Of a stretch of 64,000 nt of DNA, positions 24,018 through 35,777 are shown piece after piece. The translations under genes were made by a program, and so were the position numbers. The stretch covers positions 2,418,001-2,482,000 of the forward strand of contig OZ024842.1 of the NCBI GenBank assembly GCA_964017145.1, given 5' to 3'. A model generated the notes under the pieces. The model was not told the DNA's origin, searched no databases, and worked only from the letters and a program-made list of their open reading frames with translations. How positions within the stretch are numbered: position 1 is the first letter of the stretch; every line of letters starts with the position of its first letter. The stretch comes from Agrocybe praecox. Taxonomy: Eukaryota > Basidiomycota > Agaricomycetes > Agaricales > Agrocybaceae.

Positions 24018-24621
24018 CGATATAGAGCTCGTGTCGTTCGTAGGAGGAAATACATGTGAACTGGTGTTATATAGTATTTTCCAGATGGGGCGACCCTTTT
24101 ACTCATTAGTTCCTGATTTATACTCGATACGGCGTCCTAGCAGGTCCTAGCAAAACATACCATTGTAACTTGTAGGTGAATTGTATCATATATAGGCGAC
24201 TAACACATGACGCACCCCCATTAATTGTCGTCCTTTCGATGGCTTTGTAACGCATAGTGGTACCATACATACCTTTATCTTCGAAAGTGGTGATTTTTTG
24301 CTTATTCTAGTATGGTAACCCGTGGAGCAAGCCCCGTCAAAACCATAAAGGGTGGTAGCACCGTAAAGTTACGGTAAGTGGGTAATAAATTATCCCTGAC
24401 GTTTCGGTTGTGGCAGACCAAGAAATATAAATCAATAAGCAAGTTCACGTAAATGGAGAGTTTGAAGAGCAAGAAGAGAGAGTGATCCAAAAGAGGATGC
24501 ACTGGGTCGGCGCCCGGCGTCCATCCGGCAATCAAAAATCATCCCCACGTCATCACGAGATATGGTCCATGGAGGCGCGCGCCCCTTTTTCACTGTTTAC
24601 ATATCATTCGAGAAGAGAAAA
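24018..24621. other. Divergent promoter region
   Basis: 604 bp between P450 and MND1. It contains an imperfect palindrome (GTACCATAC near 24260, AGTATGGTAAC near 24310). No gene seen. Confidence 0.5.
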
Positions 24622-25681
24622 ATGGCAAGAGTTTCCTGGAATCGAATTATTCTCTCCTCATTCTTCTGTTAAGGCTCCAAGAGGACTATCAGCAGATGAG
24701 AAACGCGTCAAATTGCTGGAAATATTCCATGAAACAGTAGGGAATATGAATTCCTTTCGTTAGATTTTTTCATCGCAGTATTCTGTACATCAAGAAAGAC
24801 TTTTATCAGGTGAGTTTTGCCTTGGTGTATATCTTAATAATGAGATAAATACCCATTATTCTACAGCTAAAAGAACTCGAAAAACTGGGGCCAAAGCTCA
24901 AGGGCATAGGTACATGCAGCCAATTTTAAAATGCGTACTATACAACTGATTTATTTTTAAAAGTTTCGCAGTCAGTCAAAGATGTACTACAGTCATTGGT
25001 TGATGACGGCCTGGTGCAAGCAGATAAAATCGGCGCCTCGAATTGTATGTTTATCGCGCATATATGATATAACCACCTTCAGATCTTATAACAAGCCCAG
25101 TTTTCTGGAGTTTCCCGTCTCAACACGGTGTGCTCGTTCGTGACTATGAATGCAATCAAGAGCATCACTTTTCATGACACTTTGCGACAGGTTCAAGCCC
25201 GACTAGATGCAGTCAAAGAGACTCGTGTTGGTCTCCAGTCCCAGATAGTTGAAACCACGGCTGCAATAGAACTGGAAAAGCGCGAACGAATTGATTCTGT
25301 AGGTTTTTTTTAAAAAAGAAAAAGATTTTTAGTCATCCCCATCGAACCCTCTTCTACAGGATGTTCGATCTAAAGCACTGAAGAAGTTGAATGACCTGAA
25401 AAAAGACATTTCTATTCTGGAGACGGAGCTCAATGCATACGGCGATTCTAATCCTGCCAGAGTTGAAGAAGTGAAACGAGCAGCCTTCCTTGCCAAAGAA
25501 GCAACTTACCGTTGGACTGGTACGACATTTCTTTCTTTCGTAAAACATATAATCCATGTTTTCGAGTGGCGCAGATAATTATGGAGTGCTCCTGGGATAC
25601 TTTACGAGACAAACAGGTGTCGGGGTCGAAGATGTCCGACAATATCTCGGTATAGGAGAGGATTACGAAGATCTTGACTGA
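24622..25681 (+). CDS. MND1: Meiotic nuclear division protein 1 homologue
   Basis: Mnd1 pairs with Hop2 to help Dmc1/Rad51 strand invasion in meiotic recombination. Joined exons give APRGLSADEKRVKLLEIFHE TK-DFYQLKELEKLGPKLKGI, VSQSVKDVLQSLVDDGLVQA DKIGASN, FFWSFPSQHG (winged-helix part), then a coiled coil VQARLDAVKETRVGLQSQIV and DVRSKALKKLNDLKKDISIL, and the C-terminal NYGVLLGYFTRQTGVGVEDV followed by RQYLGIGEDYEDLD. The best start is ATG 24622 followed at once by a 49-nt GC-AG intron (24625-24673), giving the family N-terminus MAPRGLS; an unspliced upstream start in the same frame is the alternative. The intron after HET must end at CATCAAG (not the earlier TTAG) to restore KDFYQ. The donor after SQHG is ambiguous. 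Confidence 0.87.
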
Positions 25682-26500
25682 TTGCCCGCCTTGGAGAAGT
25701 ATAAATTAAGACCGCCTTGGAGAGTTGTAAATTAAGCCACCTTGAGGAATAAAGATAGCCTGTAAATCCAATTCTACTATCACACGTAAAATCTCCACCC
25801 ATCGTGATGATTCTGAATCGTTAGGATGAACCTTTCATCACGAGATAAGATAAACCAGCCCATTGTTCACCCCAGTTTTTTTTCTTCTTCTTGTTTGGTT
25901 GTGGCGACAGAGAAGAATATTGACAGAATCGACCACCCTTGTAAAAGAATAGGAGTGAAGCCTAAATTTTCATGTGGGGCGTTGGCTTTTTGGAAACTAT
26001 CGACAATAAAATTCCCACCCATAGGACCTATAACAAAGTGCATAAAAAATATTCCAATGGGACCGGGCATCTCTTTGATTTCTGCCAGAGTCAAAGTAAA
26101 GCTACCAGTTTGTCTGGCTGGAGCTTGACTTCTATTTAATTGACAGCGTAGACGTTGTCTCCCAAGTCAAGTGCACATGGTGCAGAGAACCGAGATGTAA
26201 GGAGTGCCTGTAGAGGGGTGAAGAGAAGCGTTCTATAGGAATTTCTCACCATTTATACGGCCCCAGGATTTTCGGAAGCGGGGGCCTTGTATTGTTTACT
26301 CTGTGTTGGACCTGATTTAGACATATAAGAATGGGAGAAAAGATTAACGCAGAGAAAACATGAGAAAAGAACAGGATCAAGTGACAGTGTGACACGTGCA
26401 CACAAATTAGATCTCCGGAGATGTTCGGATTGAGTTCCCGCCACAGAGCTCTGTTCACAAATTATATCTACCCTCTTTCTTTGTCCACCAACAGGCGATT
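25682..26500. other. Intergenic region with short tandem repeat
   Basis: 819 bp between MND1 and the Zn2Cys6 gene. The first 75 bp hold a short tandem repeat listed separately. Overlapping open frames on both strands around 25830-26130 have no recognised motif. Confidence 0.55.
25687..25754 (+). repeat. Three-copy 25-26-bp tandem repeat in MND1 3' region
   Basis: Units start at 25687, 25713 and 25738. The first two share CGCCTTGGAGA, then TAAATTAAG; the third is shortened (CACCTTGAGGAATAAAG). They begin six bases after the MND1 stop codon and so lie in its 3' UTR. Confidence 0.75.
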
Positions 26501-29500
26501 ATGTCCCACAGCCCCTCTGCCTCGGTATCGAATAGCTCAGAATCTGCCTCCAAAAAACGAAAAGCAAGCACAATGGCGGCCTCCACCACCGCAGACAGTC
26601 CAAGCCAGCAGCAATCTGCGCATATTCCCAAGAGAGGCGCTCGGGCCTGCACCTCCTGTAGGAAGGGGAAAAACAGATGTGAAGGCGAGGTACGATCTTT
26701 CTTTTGTATCCGTCGGTCCCAACGTTCCGTTCAGCTCACTGAGGCCCGTCTCTACCGTTCCCGGCCCGGCTTTGCTCACCGTTAGGCTCCCTGTCGTCGT
26801 TGTCAAGCGAGTGGGACGCCCTGTATTTTCGAAAAGCCAGAGAAGAAAAATGTACAGGGCTTGGCTGGTGCCGGTATTGAGTGAGCTTTCTTCCTTCTTT
26901 CTCTCTCATCTCACGCTCATGGCGCCTAGACGTCTCGCTAGGCTCGAAGGCCAGTATTTGGTATGTCTTTGCCACAATCCAATGTTCGTTATGCCCATAT
27001 TATCCTGTCATTCAAGGTCATGCAAAGCCAAATGATTGGCATGCAATCTTCTTTGGATCGAATTCTTTCCGCCGTGCAGCCGCAGCCCCATACTGCCGCT
27101 GGAATGCCTCCTCCTCATCCTGGTCTCTACCTGGAACCACACCGCGACGGTTCCGGTTTACCGCCTCAGCATCGTAACGGATTTGACAATATTCCCGGCC
27201 CCTCCGATCGCAGGGCCTTCCCTCCTCTTCCGGGCTTTGCTCCACCAGTAAGACACTTTTCGATTACTCAAAATAACATTCATGTTGAATACTCATCTGT
27301 CTTAATAGCCTCATAAATATGCCAACTACGGTATAGTGCCAAGCACTGCAGCATCGTCTGATGACGAATCAGAAGATACTCTACCAAGGGCATCCCTCAA
27401 CGCCCCCATCGAAGCCCTGCAAGGTCTTGCTAATGCTGCCGCAGAAGCAGCAGCAGCTCCTTCAGCCGATGCTCCTAGGTATTTAAAAATTGTCGTCTAT
27501 TTATCATTTAAGCGTTCTAAGCAATTTTGCAGGGTAAAGAAGCGAAAGAGGGCAGAACCCACTCCCAGGAACGCGTTTCCTCACGTTGTCGAGAAGGTGA
27601 ATTCACTTGCACGATCTACTGGATTATTTTTAATATGTATTTGATAGGGTTTGGTTACCGATTCGGAAGCTCGAGAGCTGTTCAACATGTAGATTTACCC
27701 ATCCCTTTTAGCCATCTCTCTGTTCACTTGTACTTGTAGCTTTTTTGCAGGATGCCATCTCTTTATTCCGCTTTTCGATCCTTCATATGATACCTATGAA
27801 AGCTTGATGGAAAGGTCGCCTTGGACCTTCGACGCTATCCTAGCAGTAGCTGGGAAGATTCGTAGCGGCAATGGCCCACTCAGTCCTACATTCTACAAAT
27901 GCCTTGAAGAGGCGCAAGGAATCGCCCGTTCGTCCCTTTTCGGTCCTGTTGTACGGAAAGAGGCGGTGCAAGGTGAATGATCTCCTCTCGACGATCAGGT
28001 AAAAACAGTTTGACACTTTTCGCCTTCTCAGGAATGCTACTACTTGCTGCCTGGAGCACCAACGGCTGGTTACCTAGTGGACATGCGATGCGGATGGCTT
28101 TGGATCTTGGCCTCCACCGTGCATTGGAAAAGCTAGTTGATGACAGCGGGAAACAAAGAACAGAAGAGGAGGAACGCAATCTAGGTAATTGTCATGATCA
28201 CCTCTTATATTGATTGGATTTGGAATTGACAGATCTACATCATTCCAGTGGTCTCGGCTCGCATATGGCTTTGCTTGTATTGGTTTGACCATCAGTAAGT
28301 TTTTGAGGAACGCTATAATTATAATAATCAATTAATAATGTGACTATTGAACTAGAATGAGCCTTGGCACAGGTCGTCCGATAGTTTTGAGAGACGAAAA
28401 TACCATTCGACATTGCAGGGTGTTGTTATCACATCCCATGGCATCCCCGACTGATGTCCGCTTAATCTCTCTAGTCGAATTAATCGCCCATAAGAGTGAG
28501 TATTTCTCCGCAGCAGACTTATTTCGGACTTACCGGTATTCCAACAGCACAAATTTATGACTTCCTCGCGCCACTGAATGGTCAGGTGAACAGTAACGCT
28601 CTCTCCCTTATTCGGCGTGCAAATGAAGCTTTAGACGACTGGTGGTCTGGTTGCGATGAATTGCATCGTCAGTCTTCAAGGATACTATTTCCCACCTAGT
28701 CATGCATACTAACTGCGAGATTCAGGTCGCACTATGGACCAGGACTCGTTGCTTCGCAAAGTGTTGGCGGGTGAACTGCACTACGCAAAATTATGGCTTG
28801 TCTGCGTTGCCCTTCGCGGGGTGGCCTGGGACAAAATGCCATTCGACCAACGCGAGCTCGCTTTCCAGGCGAAGGATGCAGCTTCCAATTGCCTTGCTAT
28901 TTTCCTCAATTCGGCTGAGTACAGGTATGGGTACATTTTCGAAAAAATGCCTACCGTTATATATTAAGATCCTTGCGTAGGGCTGCGCTTCGCTATGCTG
29001 TTCACGACAGCCTCGTTACTGCCGCATTTTCTGGACTGTTTTTGCTCAAGATGGCTAATTTATTCCCTACGGAACTCGACCTGGGTGCGATTACGGCTCA
29101 GGTAGAGCAGCTGGCCCAACTCCTCTCGGATGTTGCTGCTGAAAGGTAATTATCAATATCAATCCTTCATGTCTCGTGTGTTCACAAGCCTTATTAGATA
29201 TGCCTTGACTCTTCGAATCATGTTGGCCAATCTTCGTCGCAAAGTCGGTTTGCGCAGTGGTATTAACACACCAATGCCCACTATGCCGCCCCCACCTTTC
29301 GCGGAGAACATGATTATTTCTCCTACTTTCCAAGTCCAAGATCCCGCCATGCCTGCACCTTTCACAATGGAAGAGCTTGGATTTGTATGGCCGAACGACA
29401 GGGGGATTTTCAGTCCCTCTGCTATCCCAGTATGGTTGCAAGAACAGGTTTGTCTGGTCCAATACGTCTACTCTGGCGACACAATTTCTGAATTCAGGAT

Positions 29501-29621
29501 CCCCCCACAGAGCTTGGCTGATCTCGGTCTTCCTGTCAACGGGTCCGATGGGATCTTCCTACAAATGGCTGGCAAAAATGGCTGGACTGGCGACTTCGCC
29601 CCTATGCCAGAAGCATGGTGA
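26501..29621 (+). CDS. Zn2Cys6 fungal transcription factor
   Basis: Nuclear regulator with an N-terminal binuclear zinc cluster and a fungal-specific transcription factor domain. Start MSHSPSASVSNSSESASKK at 26501. The zinc cluster is GARACTSCRKGKNRCEGE plus, after an intron, APCRRCQASGTPCIF, giving CX2CX6CX6CX2CX6C; the intron cuts the cluster between cysteines 3 and 4. Next is a short coiled coil (ERLARLEGQYLVMQSQM IGM). A Pro-rich linker and KKRKRAEPTPR follow. The middle-homology domain includes AGCHLFIPLFDPSYDTYESL, SPWTFDAILAVAGKI, LLLAAWSTNGWLPSGHAMRM, ALDLGLHRAL, ARIWLCLYWFDHQ and MSLGTGRPIVLRD. About fourteen exons; stop TGA 29619. Target genes unknown; the layout recalls PrtT-like factors, without firm evidence. 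Confidence 0.88.
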
Positions 29622-29794
29622 TTGTATCCTCGATTCCCGACTTTCCTCAATTTCTATATCTTCTTGTATTTTTTGCTCTTTTTATTCCGCCTTGTTTTTC
29701 TTTTCTTGTTGATGTATTACTGTCATTGAAGGCGATTAAAAAAGTGGGCGATAACATGATAACGTTCAACGACAACAAGTTCTCTATGTAAAAT

Positions 29795-31454
29795 TTACTC
29801 GTCTTCATCCTCGCTGCTTTCTTGTTCCTGCAAAAACTGCAATTGATGTGTATTAGACCGTTTGATTTATACGTATTTGGACTCACCTTGACCAATGGCT
29901 CTGTTGCTTTGAGGAAATGTTGACGGCCTTGTGGCTTCGAACCCTTTTGGAACCAATAGATAATGGCTTGATCGGAAAGACAATCTTTGTTATACAAGAC
30001 CTGTACTTGCTGGGTTAGTTCAGCCAATATCACGAGAACAAAAATTGTTTGCCTTAAGGATCTGAGGGAAGGTCTTGATGATACGGGTGTCTTCATAGCA
30101 GTAGACCTGTACTGCGTTGATAAGAGCGATCTGGGTCTTGCCAGATTCGCAGAATGGCTCCAAAATAGGGGCAAATTTCTGATAAAGGTTGTTTTAACGG
30201 GTTGAGAGCAAGTGAAGGAATGAAACTCACAGTGACTTCACGAAGTGCAAGGCCCTCAATTTGATCAGGTCTTGCACTCCAGTCAACGGATCCAAGAAGT
30301 CCTTGCCAGATGCACTGAACTAGTTCAGCGTCGGGGATGGGGGATTCTTCCTGACGAGATTTGATAGCAGCGATGACCTACACGGCAGAGCATTTAATAA
30401 GATGGCGACGAAAATAAACAGAGACAATTGTGAAACTTGCCTGATCAGGGGAATCGTCTTGGTCCTGCATTTCGGACAAAGCTTTGATGATGCCCTCCTT
30501 AACGACAGCATACTGTTTCTTTGCCCACCACTCCGCGACCTGAGGCAATCCGGCGCTTCTGAAATGTTCATCTAGATGTTTGGATTCGCGCTTGTTGGAA
30601 GGGAAGAATGCCAAAAGATCTTTGACACCTCCGCGTTTCAGGGCAGCCGATAGATGATCCATGGATTGATCGACAAGATATGCTCGGAAGATGATGGTAA
30701 GGACATTTATACCAACATCTAGAAGAAAAAGGTTGATATGTGCACCAGTAGAAGGCAATTTCAGAAAACTAACCATTTTTTACCAAGTGATCTTTGGTTA
30801 AGCTCTGCAGGCATGATGCGTTCGCAAGACCTTGCGATATGAGAAGACCAATGGCAGTAGCGAGCTTGTCTCTCTGGGCAGGTTCCCAACGATGAATGTA
30901 TTGCAGGAGACCGGGGAGAGCAGATTCTTCCAGAGGTTTCTGCAAGTATTTGTATCTGAAAATTTTATACGCGCGATCAACGGAAAAGGGGAGAGGAACA
31001 AAAGGAAGACAAAAGACATACCGTCTGACAAGTTTATTGATGACTTCGATATACTTCTTTATGTCCTCCACCTCCACAGGTTCTTTTGAATGGAAGATGG
31101 TAAAGGGGGACATTGGTGCACCGTCATCGAGGAAGCTGCCACCTGGCTGAAGAAGCCCACCGACGAGGATGATCTCGAAAAGAGCATCGGCATATTTAAG
31201 GAATTCAAGAGTGGATCCTGCTTGTACTAGTTTTGTAGTAAAAGAATCGAAATCGCCAGGCTGTACGGTTTCGAGATGTTTGTAGAGTTGATCTCTGAAT
31301 ACTACAAAATTATAAGGGGAAAGAAGGAGAATAAGACGGTGAAAAATAAGATACCTGCTGGTTCGTGCTTTGCTTGTGCTTTTACAGCACCCTTTCTTGC
31401 TTTAATTCTGACGCCCTGGAGCGAAGGCTTTGCAGCGGTGGATTGCTGAGACAT
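29795..31454 (-). CDS. BZW2: eIF5-mimic protein (BZW1/BZW2 homologue, W2 domain)
   Basis: Homologue of animal BZW/5MP proteins, cytosolic translation regulators that compete with eIF5 for eIF2 and eIF3 and raise start-codon stringency. Start MSQQSTAAKPSLQGVRIKAR at 31454. The MIF4G-like body reads AQAKHEPAVFRDQLYKHLET, GDFDSFTTKLVQAGSTLEFL, KYADALFEIILVGGLLQPGG, RYKYLQKPLEESALPGLLQY and FRAYLVDQSMDHLSAALKRG. The C-terminal W2 domain carries CIWQGLLGSVDWS, SGKTQIALINAVQVYCYEDT, VLYNKDCLSDQAIIYWFQKG and the acidic-aromatic end FLQEQESSEDEDE (AA-boxes). About seven exons; stop at 29795. It lies head to head with the PP2C gene with only 107 bp between the two start codons. Confidence 0.92.
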
Positions 31455-31561
31455 GCACAAGTGGGATGGAGAAGAGAGAGTCGCGCTCGGCTAACTCCGG
31501 ATTTGGAATAAATATCCTCAATTAGCCGGACTCCGCTAATTCTTACTTACAATCTCTGACT

Positions 31562-32909
31562 ATGACAACTATGCCCCCTCGCTTTTCCGACTCTCCCAAT
31601 GCTCGTTCGAAGTCAATAACAGCCGCTGACCTCGAAACAAATGGCGTAGGCACTCTGCTCACTTATCAACTGGCTATCCGCTTATCTATAGTGTATATTT
31701 AGGTCCTTAATCGCCACTCGGTTAACCACCCTACCTACCAGGTCGGAGTCTCAGAAGATAAAGGTAACAGGAGAACCATGGAGGATGCACACTCCTTTGT
31801 CGTCGACTTTGACGCGATACGCGGTCAGGGTTTTTTCGCTGTCTTCGATGGCCACGCTGGTAAACATGCCGCAGAGTGGTGTGGGTCCCACTTTCATGAG
31901 GTAATGTAATTCAATGGCTCCCATGACGAAGGGCGCTAATATTCATTGTTCTAGTACTTGCTCGATGCCCTCCATGCTTCACCCGACGCTTCAATACAAG
32001 ACATCCTCAACCAGACTTTCCATTCCGTCGACGAGTCCCTTTCGCTCATGTGTGAGGAGTCCGATGGGAAGATTCACTCAGGCTGTACCGCAGTCACTGC
32101 ATTCTTACGGGTCGAAGACTCAAAGGGTCATCAATCATTTGTGAGCCGCCCTGCATCTCCCAGTTCCGACACCAGCGCTGCTGCTGCTGCCGGGAACGGT
32201 GCTTCAGGAAGCAGCCCTATGGACAGTAGCACCGAGAGCGTCGGTAACACACCCAAGAAGGATAAATCATCGAGTACCAGTCGTATAAAGAAGGCACTGC
32301 GCAGTCTCGGAGGAGGGGGATCAAGCAAGACGTCATCGCCCCCTGCAGAACCCTCTTCCGAAACTAGTAAATATACCAGTGAAGGTGTCACTGTGGCCAT
32401 TCCTCCTGCGAGCGCAAGATACGTACTATACAGTGCAAATGCTGGCGATGCGCGAGGCGTTCTTTCGCGTTCCGGTAGAGCGGTTCGCCTTACCTATGAC
32501 CATAAAGGAACAGATAAGCAAGAAGCTAAACGCATCATGGACGCAGGTGGATTCGTAATGAGCGGTCGTGTCAACGGAGTACTCGCTGTAACAAGAAGCC
32601 TTGGGGATTCTTCAATGAAAGAATTCGTTGTCGGAGCACCATATACCACAGAAACCGAACTTTGCGAAGACGATGAATTTCTGATATTGGCCTGCGATGG
32701 GGTAAGTTTTTACGTGTTGCCCTCTTCTTTCGAATACTCAAGATCCGGTCTAGCTCTGGGACGTCATTGGAGATCAAGGAGCGGTCGACTTGATCCATAA
32801 TATCGAAGACGCTCAAGAGGCCAGCGCTACCCTTTTAACTCATGCTCTTTCTCACCATACCACGGACAATGTCACTGTCGTCGTCGTTAAATTCAAACAC
32901 ACCAAGTAG
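31562..32909 (+). CDS. PP2C-family protein phosphatase (PPM type)
   Basis: Mn/Mg-dependent Ser/Thr phosphatase, most like yeast Ptc1. Four exons, 31562-31645, 31703-31900, 31955-32701 and 32754-32909, give 394 residues. Motifs in order: SEDKGNRRTMEDAHSFVVDF, QGFFAVFDGHAGKHAAEW (metal Asp), SGCTAVTAFL, LYSANAGDARGVLSRSG, RVNGVLAVTRSLGD, EFLILACDGLWDVIGDQGAV and DNVTVVVVKF. All metal-binding Asp positions seem present. Residues about 158-235 are a Ser/Gly/Lys-rich insert (ASPSSDTSAAAAAGNG to PPAEPSSETSKY) placed between two core strands. The start MTTMPPRFSDSPN follows the compact 107-bp shared promoter with the BZW gene. Likely cytosolic or nuclear; dephosphorylation of MAPK-pathway kinases is inferred from Ptc1. 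Confidence 0.93.
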
Positions 32910-33310
32910 TTCTGTTTTCCCTCCAGTTCTGTGCTGTTATATACTGTAGGGCCTGATAATGAATTGTATTGTATGTATATTCATCATTAAGTATCAATTT
33001 GGACTATTAACATCTGAGTTATGTACCGGACCTGGAGACTGGTCTCTTAGCTCTAGAAGTCTCTAGAGACTCCTGGAGAATCACATGGCACATGTGGGTC
33101 CATATTTATACAATAATTATGGATGATAGCTATCACGTACGGTGGCCAGGAACCGCATGGATGGTTTTTGGTCTCTCAAATGCTGTATCATTGCTGGTCG
33201 TCGAAGATATGCTGTGGACTGCTTCACTCCCGTAGATTCTCGGTCCCATTTCTTGAGCACGGATGGTTCATACGGGCCGCCAGTGGATGACAATGCCTTG
33301 GCAGGTGCTA

Positions 33311-33745
33311 CCACCCCGGCGATTTCAACTTTTGAGGTCACACGAAAACCTCCTAAAAACTCCGCTTTTTATCAAACATATATTTTCTGTTTAAATTGAT
33401 AAATAAGATTTATATTTATGAGAAATCAGTTCGGCGTTATAAACTAAGATTAATGGATCAGATTTTTGGGCTACTGTAATGTTGTTTAAAATTTTAAGTT
33501 TGGACGAACCGAAAATGTTGAATAATTAGACTAGTTTGGGATTTTGTTCTCTAAAGAAAAAAGTTATTAATGCCATCTTTCCGAAAATGATAAAAAAAGC
33601 TTTCAGATTTATATACACTTTCGGTTGGTGTGAGATTATAACATTTCTTACCCTTTTCGTCGATTACACAATCTTAAGCAAAATCATAAATTTTTTTCAA
33701 GCTGAAATCATGCGTAGGATGATCATATGACCAGCGTACGACTAC
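33311..33745 (+). repeat. Left AT-rich arm of a possible large inverted-repeat transposon
   Basis: Starts after a TA with CCACCCCGGCGATTTCAAC and runs TTTGAGGTCACACGAAAACC. The inner end has ATGACCAGCGTACGAC (about 33727-33742). Both ends match the reverse complement of the block at 38186-38619; the middle is AT-rich and has diverged beyond alignment by eye. About 435 bp. Confidence 0.6.
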
Positions 33746-34744
33746 CGATAAGCTGTAGCTAAAGCTGACTTCCTATTTTTAGCAGCGGCACTGGTATTTT
33801 TAAGCGTAAGGATCATCGCCACCTCCAGTGGCCAGCTGTTCTTGAATTAGTTTAGCTGAGGAAAACGATCCAAAAGCTAATAGCGACGATATAAGTCATT
33901 ATCGCAGAATAACTCCCCAATTTAAGAGAAAGCGCACCTCTTGAGCCTTCGTTGAATTTCTGGAGTTTCTTGCTTTTTTTGAGACTTCTAGGCTACCGTC
34001 GGGTCCAGCAAAATTTTGCAGCCAATTGCGACAGCGTCCTATACCAAGAAAAATATGCAGTTAGCAATCTCGAGAAGCGGCTTGATTGGAGTATTATGGA
34101 AATTAGACGCGTCTAGTAGGGGTGGTGAACTTGAAAAAAACGGAAACTGGAATTGAGGTTATAGTAGGTGCTATGATTACTAGATGTTAAAAATTGAAAC
34201 ATTGAATATTGAACGCTGAACGTTGATGGTGGGGGATTTGTGAACGAGATTTTGAGACAACAGATATAAGGAATTTGGGCGTATTTTATTTTTAGATCAT
34301 GTCGTCACTACTAACAAAAGATACAGCGTCGGCTAGAAAAAGTACTCGGCTGTTGTCGCTGTGCTATTTTAGTAACAACAGCGCAATTGTCTCTGTCGAT
34401 ATCGTCCGTGCAACGAACATCTGAACTTAGTTATGGATACCAACACATGCATGAGTAATAAAAAACCTACATTTTTAACCTAGGTTAAAAATCTCCGAGT
34501 GCAACAAGACCATGAGGCACGTAGAGTATATTTCAACTGGTATTACACAGAACGCAAAAATGGCGAGGGCTTTACACTGACAAAATATATGTCCGGGCCG
34601 CGTCGGAAATTTGTCAGCACAGCCACAACCCGCTGCCAGGGGCGCGTCATCGCCGTTTCCTTATTCCTACCACTATCACCACCATCCACCCCCACCGCCT
34701 GCCACCACCACTTCTTGTCACCACCACGCCGCAACGACGACCAT

Positions 34745-34885
34745 GACGCAAACGATGACACAATGACAACAACAACAACAACAACAACGATGGGGACGAC
34801 GGCAACGACGATGGGGACGACAACGACAACGACGGCGCTGCAAACAACGCGAACGACGACGGCGCCCACCACGCGAATATCGACA
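34745..34885 (+). repeat. ACA/ACG trinucleotide-rich low-complexity tract
   Basis: Runs of ACA and ACG triplets with a repeated GATGGGGACGAC-type motif, occurring near 34790, 34810 and in altered form. It produces long poly-Thr or poly-Val frames on both strands that are not genes. Confidence 0.7.
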
Positions 34886-35114
34886 ACAACGGATGAGCAC
34901 GACAGAGCCCGAACGAAGTCGCCGTGACGCAACCGCCGCCTCCGATGGACGCCAGCGAACGAGCCGACGAACACGAGGGGACGGGGTTTGGGGCAAGGGC
35001 GTGATGTGGCAAGGTGAGGAAGGGGTATAGGACGACGGGGAGTAGAAAACGGGGAACGGGTACTACGAGGTAAGTACCCCGTCCACGCCGTCTCCTCGCT
35101 TACCGCCGCTGTCC

Positions 35115-35345
35115 ACAGGCTGGCCGCAGTCCCCTTCTCCCACTTCCATCTCCCTCTTCCCCTGCTTTCCCATCCATCTCCTCTTCCTTTCCCATCCATC
35201 TCCGTTCCTCTTCCCATCTCCTTCTCTCTTTCTGTCCCCCTTCTCTCTGCCCTATCCCCTTTCCATCTCCTCTTCTCTGTTCTCCCCACTCTCTACTCTT
35301 CCCTCTGTCCTCTCCCTTCCATATCCTCTCCCTCCCTATTTTCTC
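35115..35345 (+). repeat. Polypyrimidine (CT-rich) tract
   Basis: About 230 bp that are almost purely C and T on this strand, with the repeated phrases TTCCCATCCATCTCC and CATCTCCTTCT. On the other strand it gives spurious Arg/Glu/Gly-rich frames. Such tracts can form triplex DNA. Confidence 0.8.
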
Positions 35346-35467
35346 CAATTAAATAAGTATATAAAATTAAGTATATTATGCACTGTAATCAATAGATTAC
35401 TTTCACTGAGTAATTAAGCACATATTTCAACAAGATAAGTGAGGATGAAGGAAACACTTTGTTTTTT

Positions 35468-35715
35468 ATTATGCGGCACTGGCAAGCGCGATAGATGAGG
35501 CTGTAGCATATTTTTAATGTGTATTGACACGGCGCATAGCGCTGCAGGTGAAGCATGGAGTATGTATTTTCAACATGTATCAACATGGCGGAGAGCGCGA
35601 CAAATGAAGCATGATGTATTTATTTAATGTGCGTTTACACGGCTCAGAGAGCGAAGGTGAAGCAAATATTTTATCGTGTACTACCACGGCGCAGAGCACG
35701 GCGGGTGAAGTATCA
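35468..35715 (+). repeat. Degenerate tandem repeat, about five units of 47-57 bp
   Basis: Successive units start near 35468, 35520, 35577, 35631 and 35678. Each has a TAT-like start, then CACGGCGCA-GAGCGC or a variant, then GGTGAAGCAT or a variant, then an AT-rich spacer ending in ATGTG or ATCGTG. Identity between neighbours is moderate, so this is an old minisatellite. Confidence 0.65.
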
Positions 35716-35777
35716 AGCTTTCAAGCATGAAAAGGCGTAGCAGGAAACCGAGCAACGAGTTCGGTTCAAGACGCCCG

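Noticed and set aside
25826..26128. Frames on both strands upstream of the Zn2Cys6 gene
   Set aside because: Complementary overlapping frames without recognisable sequence.
33035..33080. Palindrome-like CTCTAGAAGTCTCTAGAGACTCC, considered as a tRNA or regulatory site
   Set aside because: No tRNA cloverleaf or promoter boxes; just a short internal repeat.
34499..35348. Long open frames on both strands (Thr-rich on plus; Arg/Glu/Gly-rich on minus)
   Set aside because: They are by-products of ACA/ACG repeats and the CT tract: biased composition, no domains, and opposing frames over the same bases.
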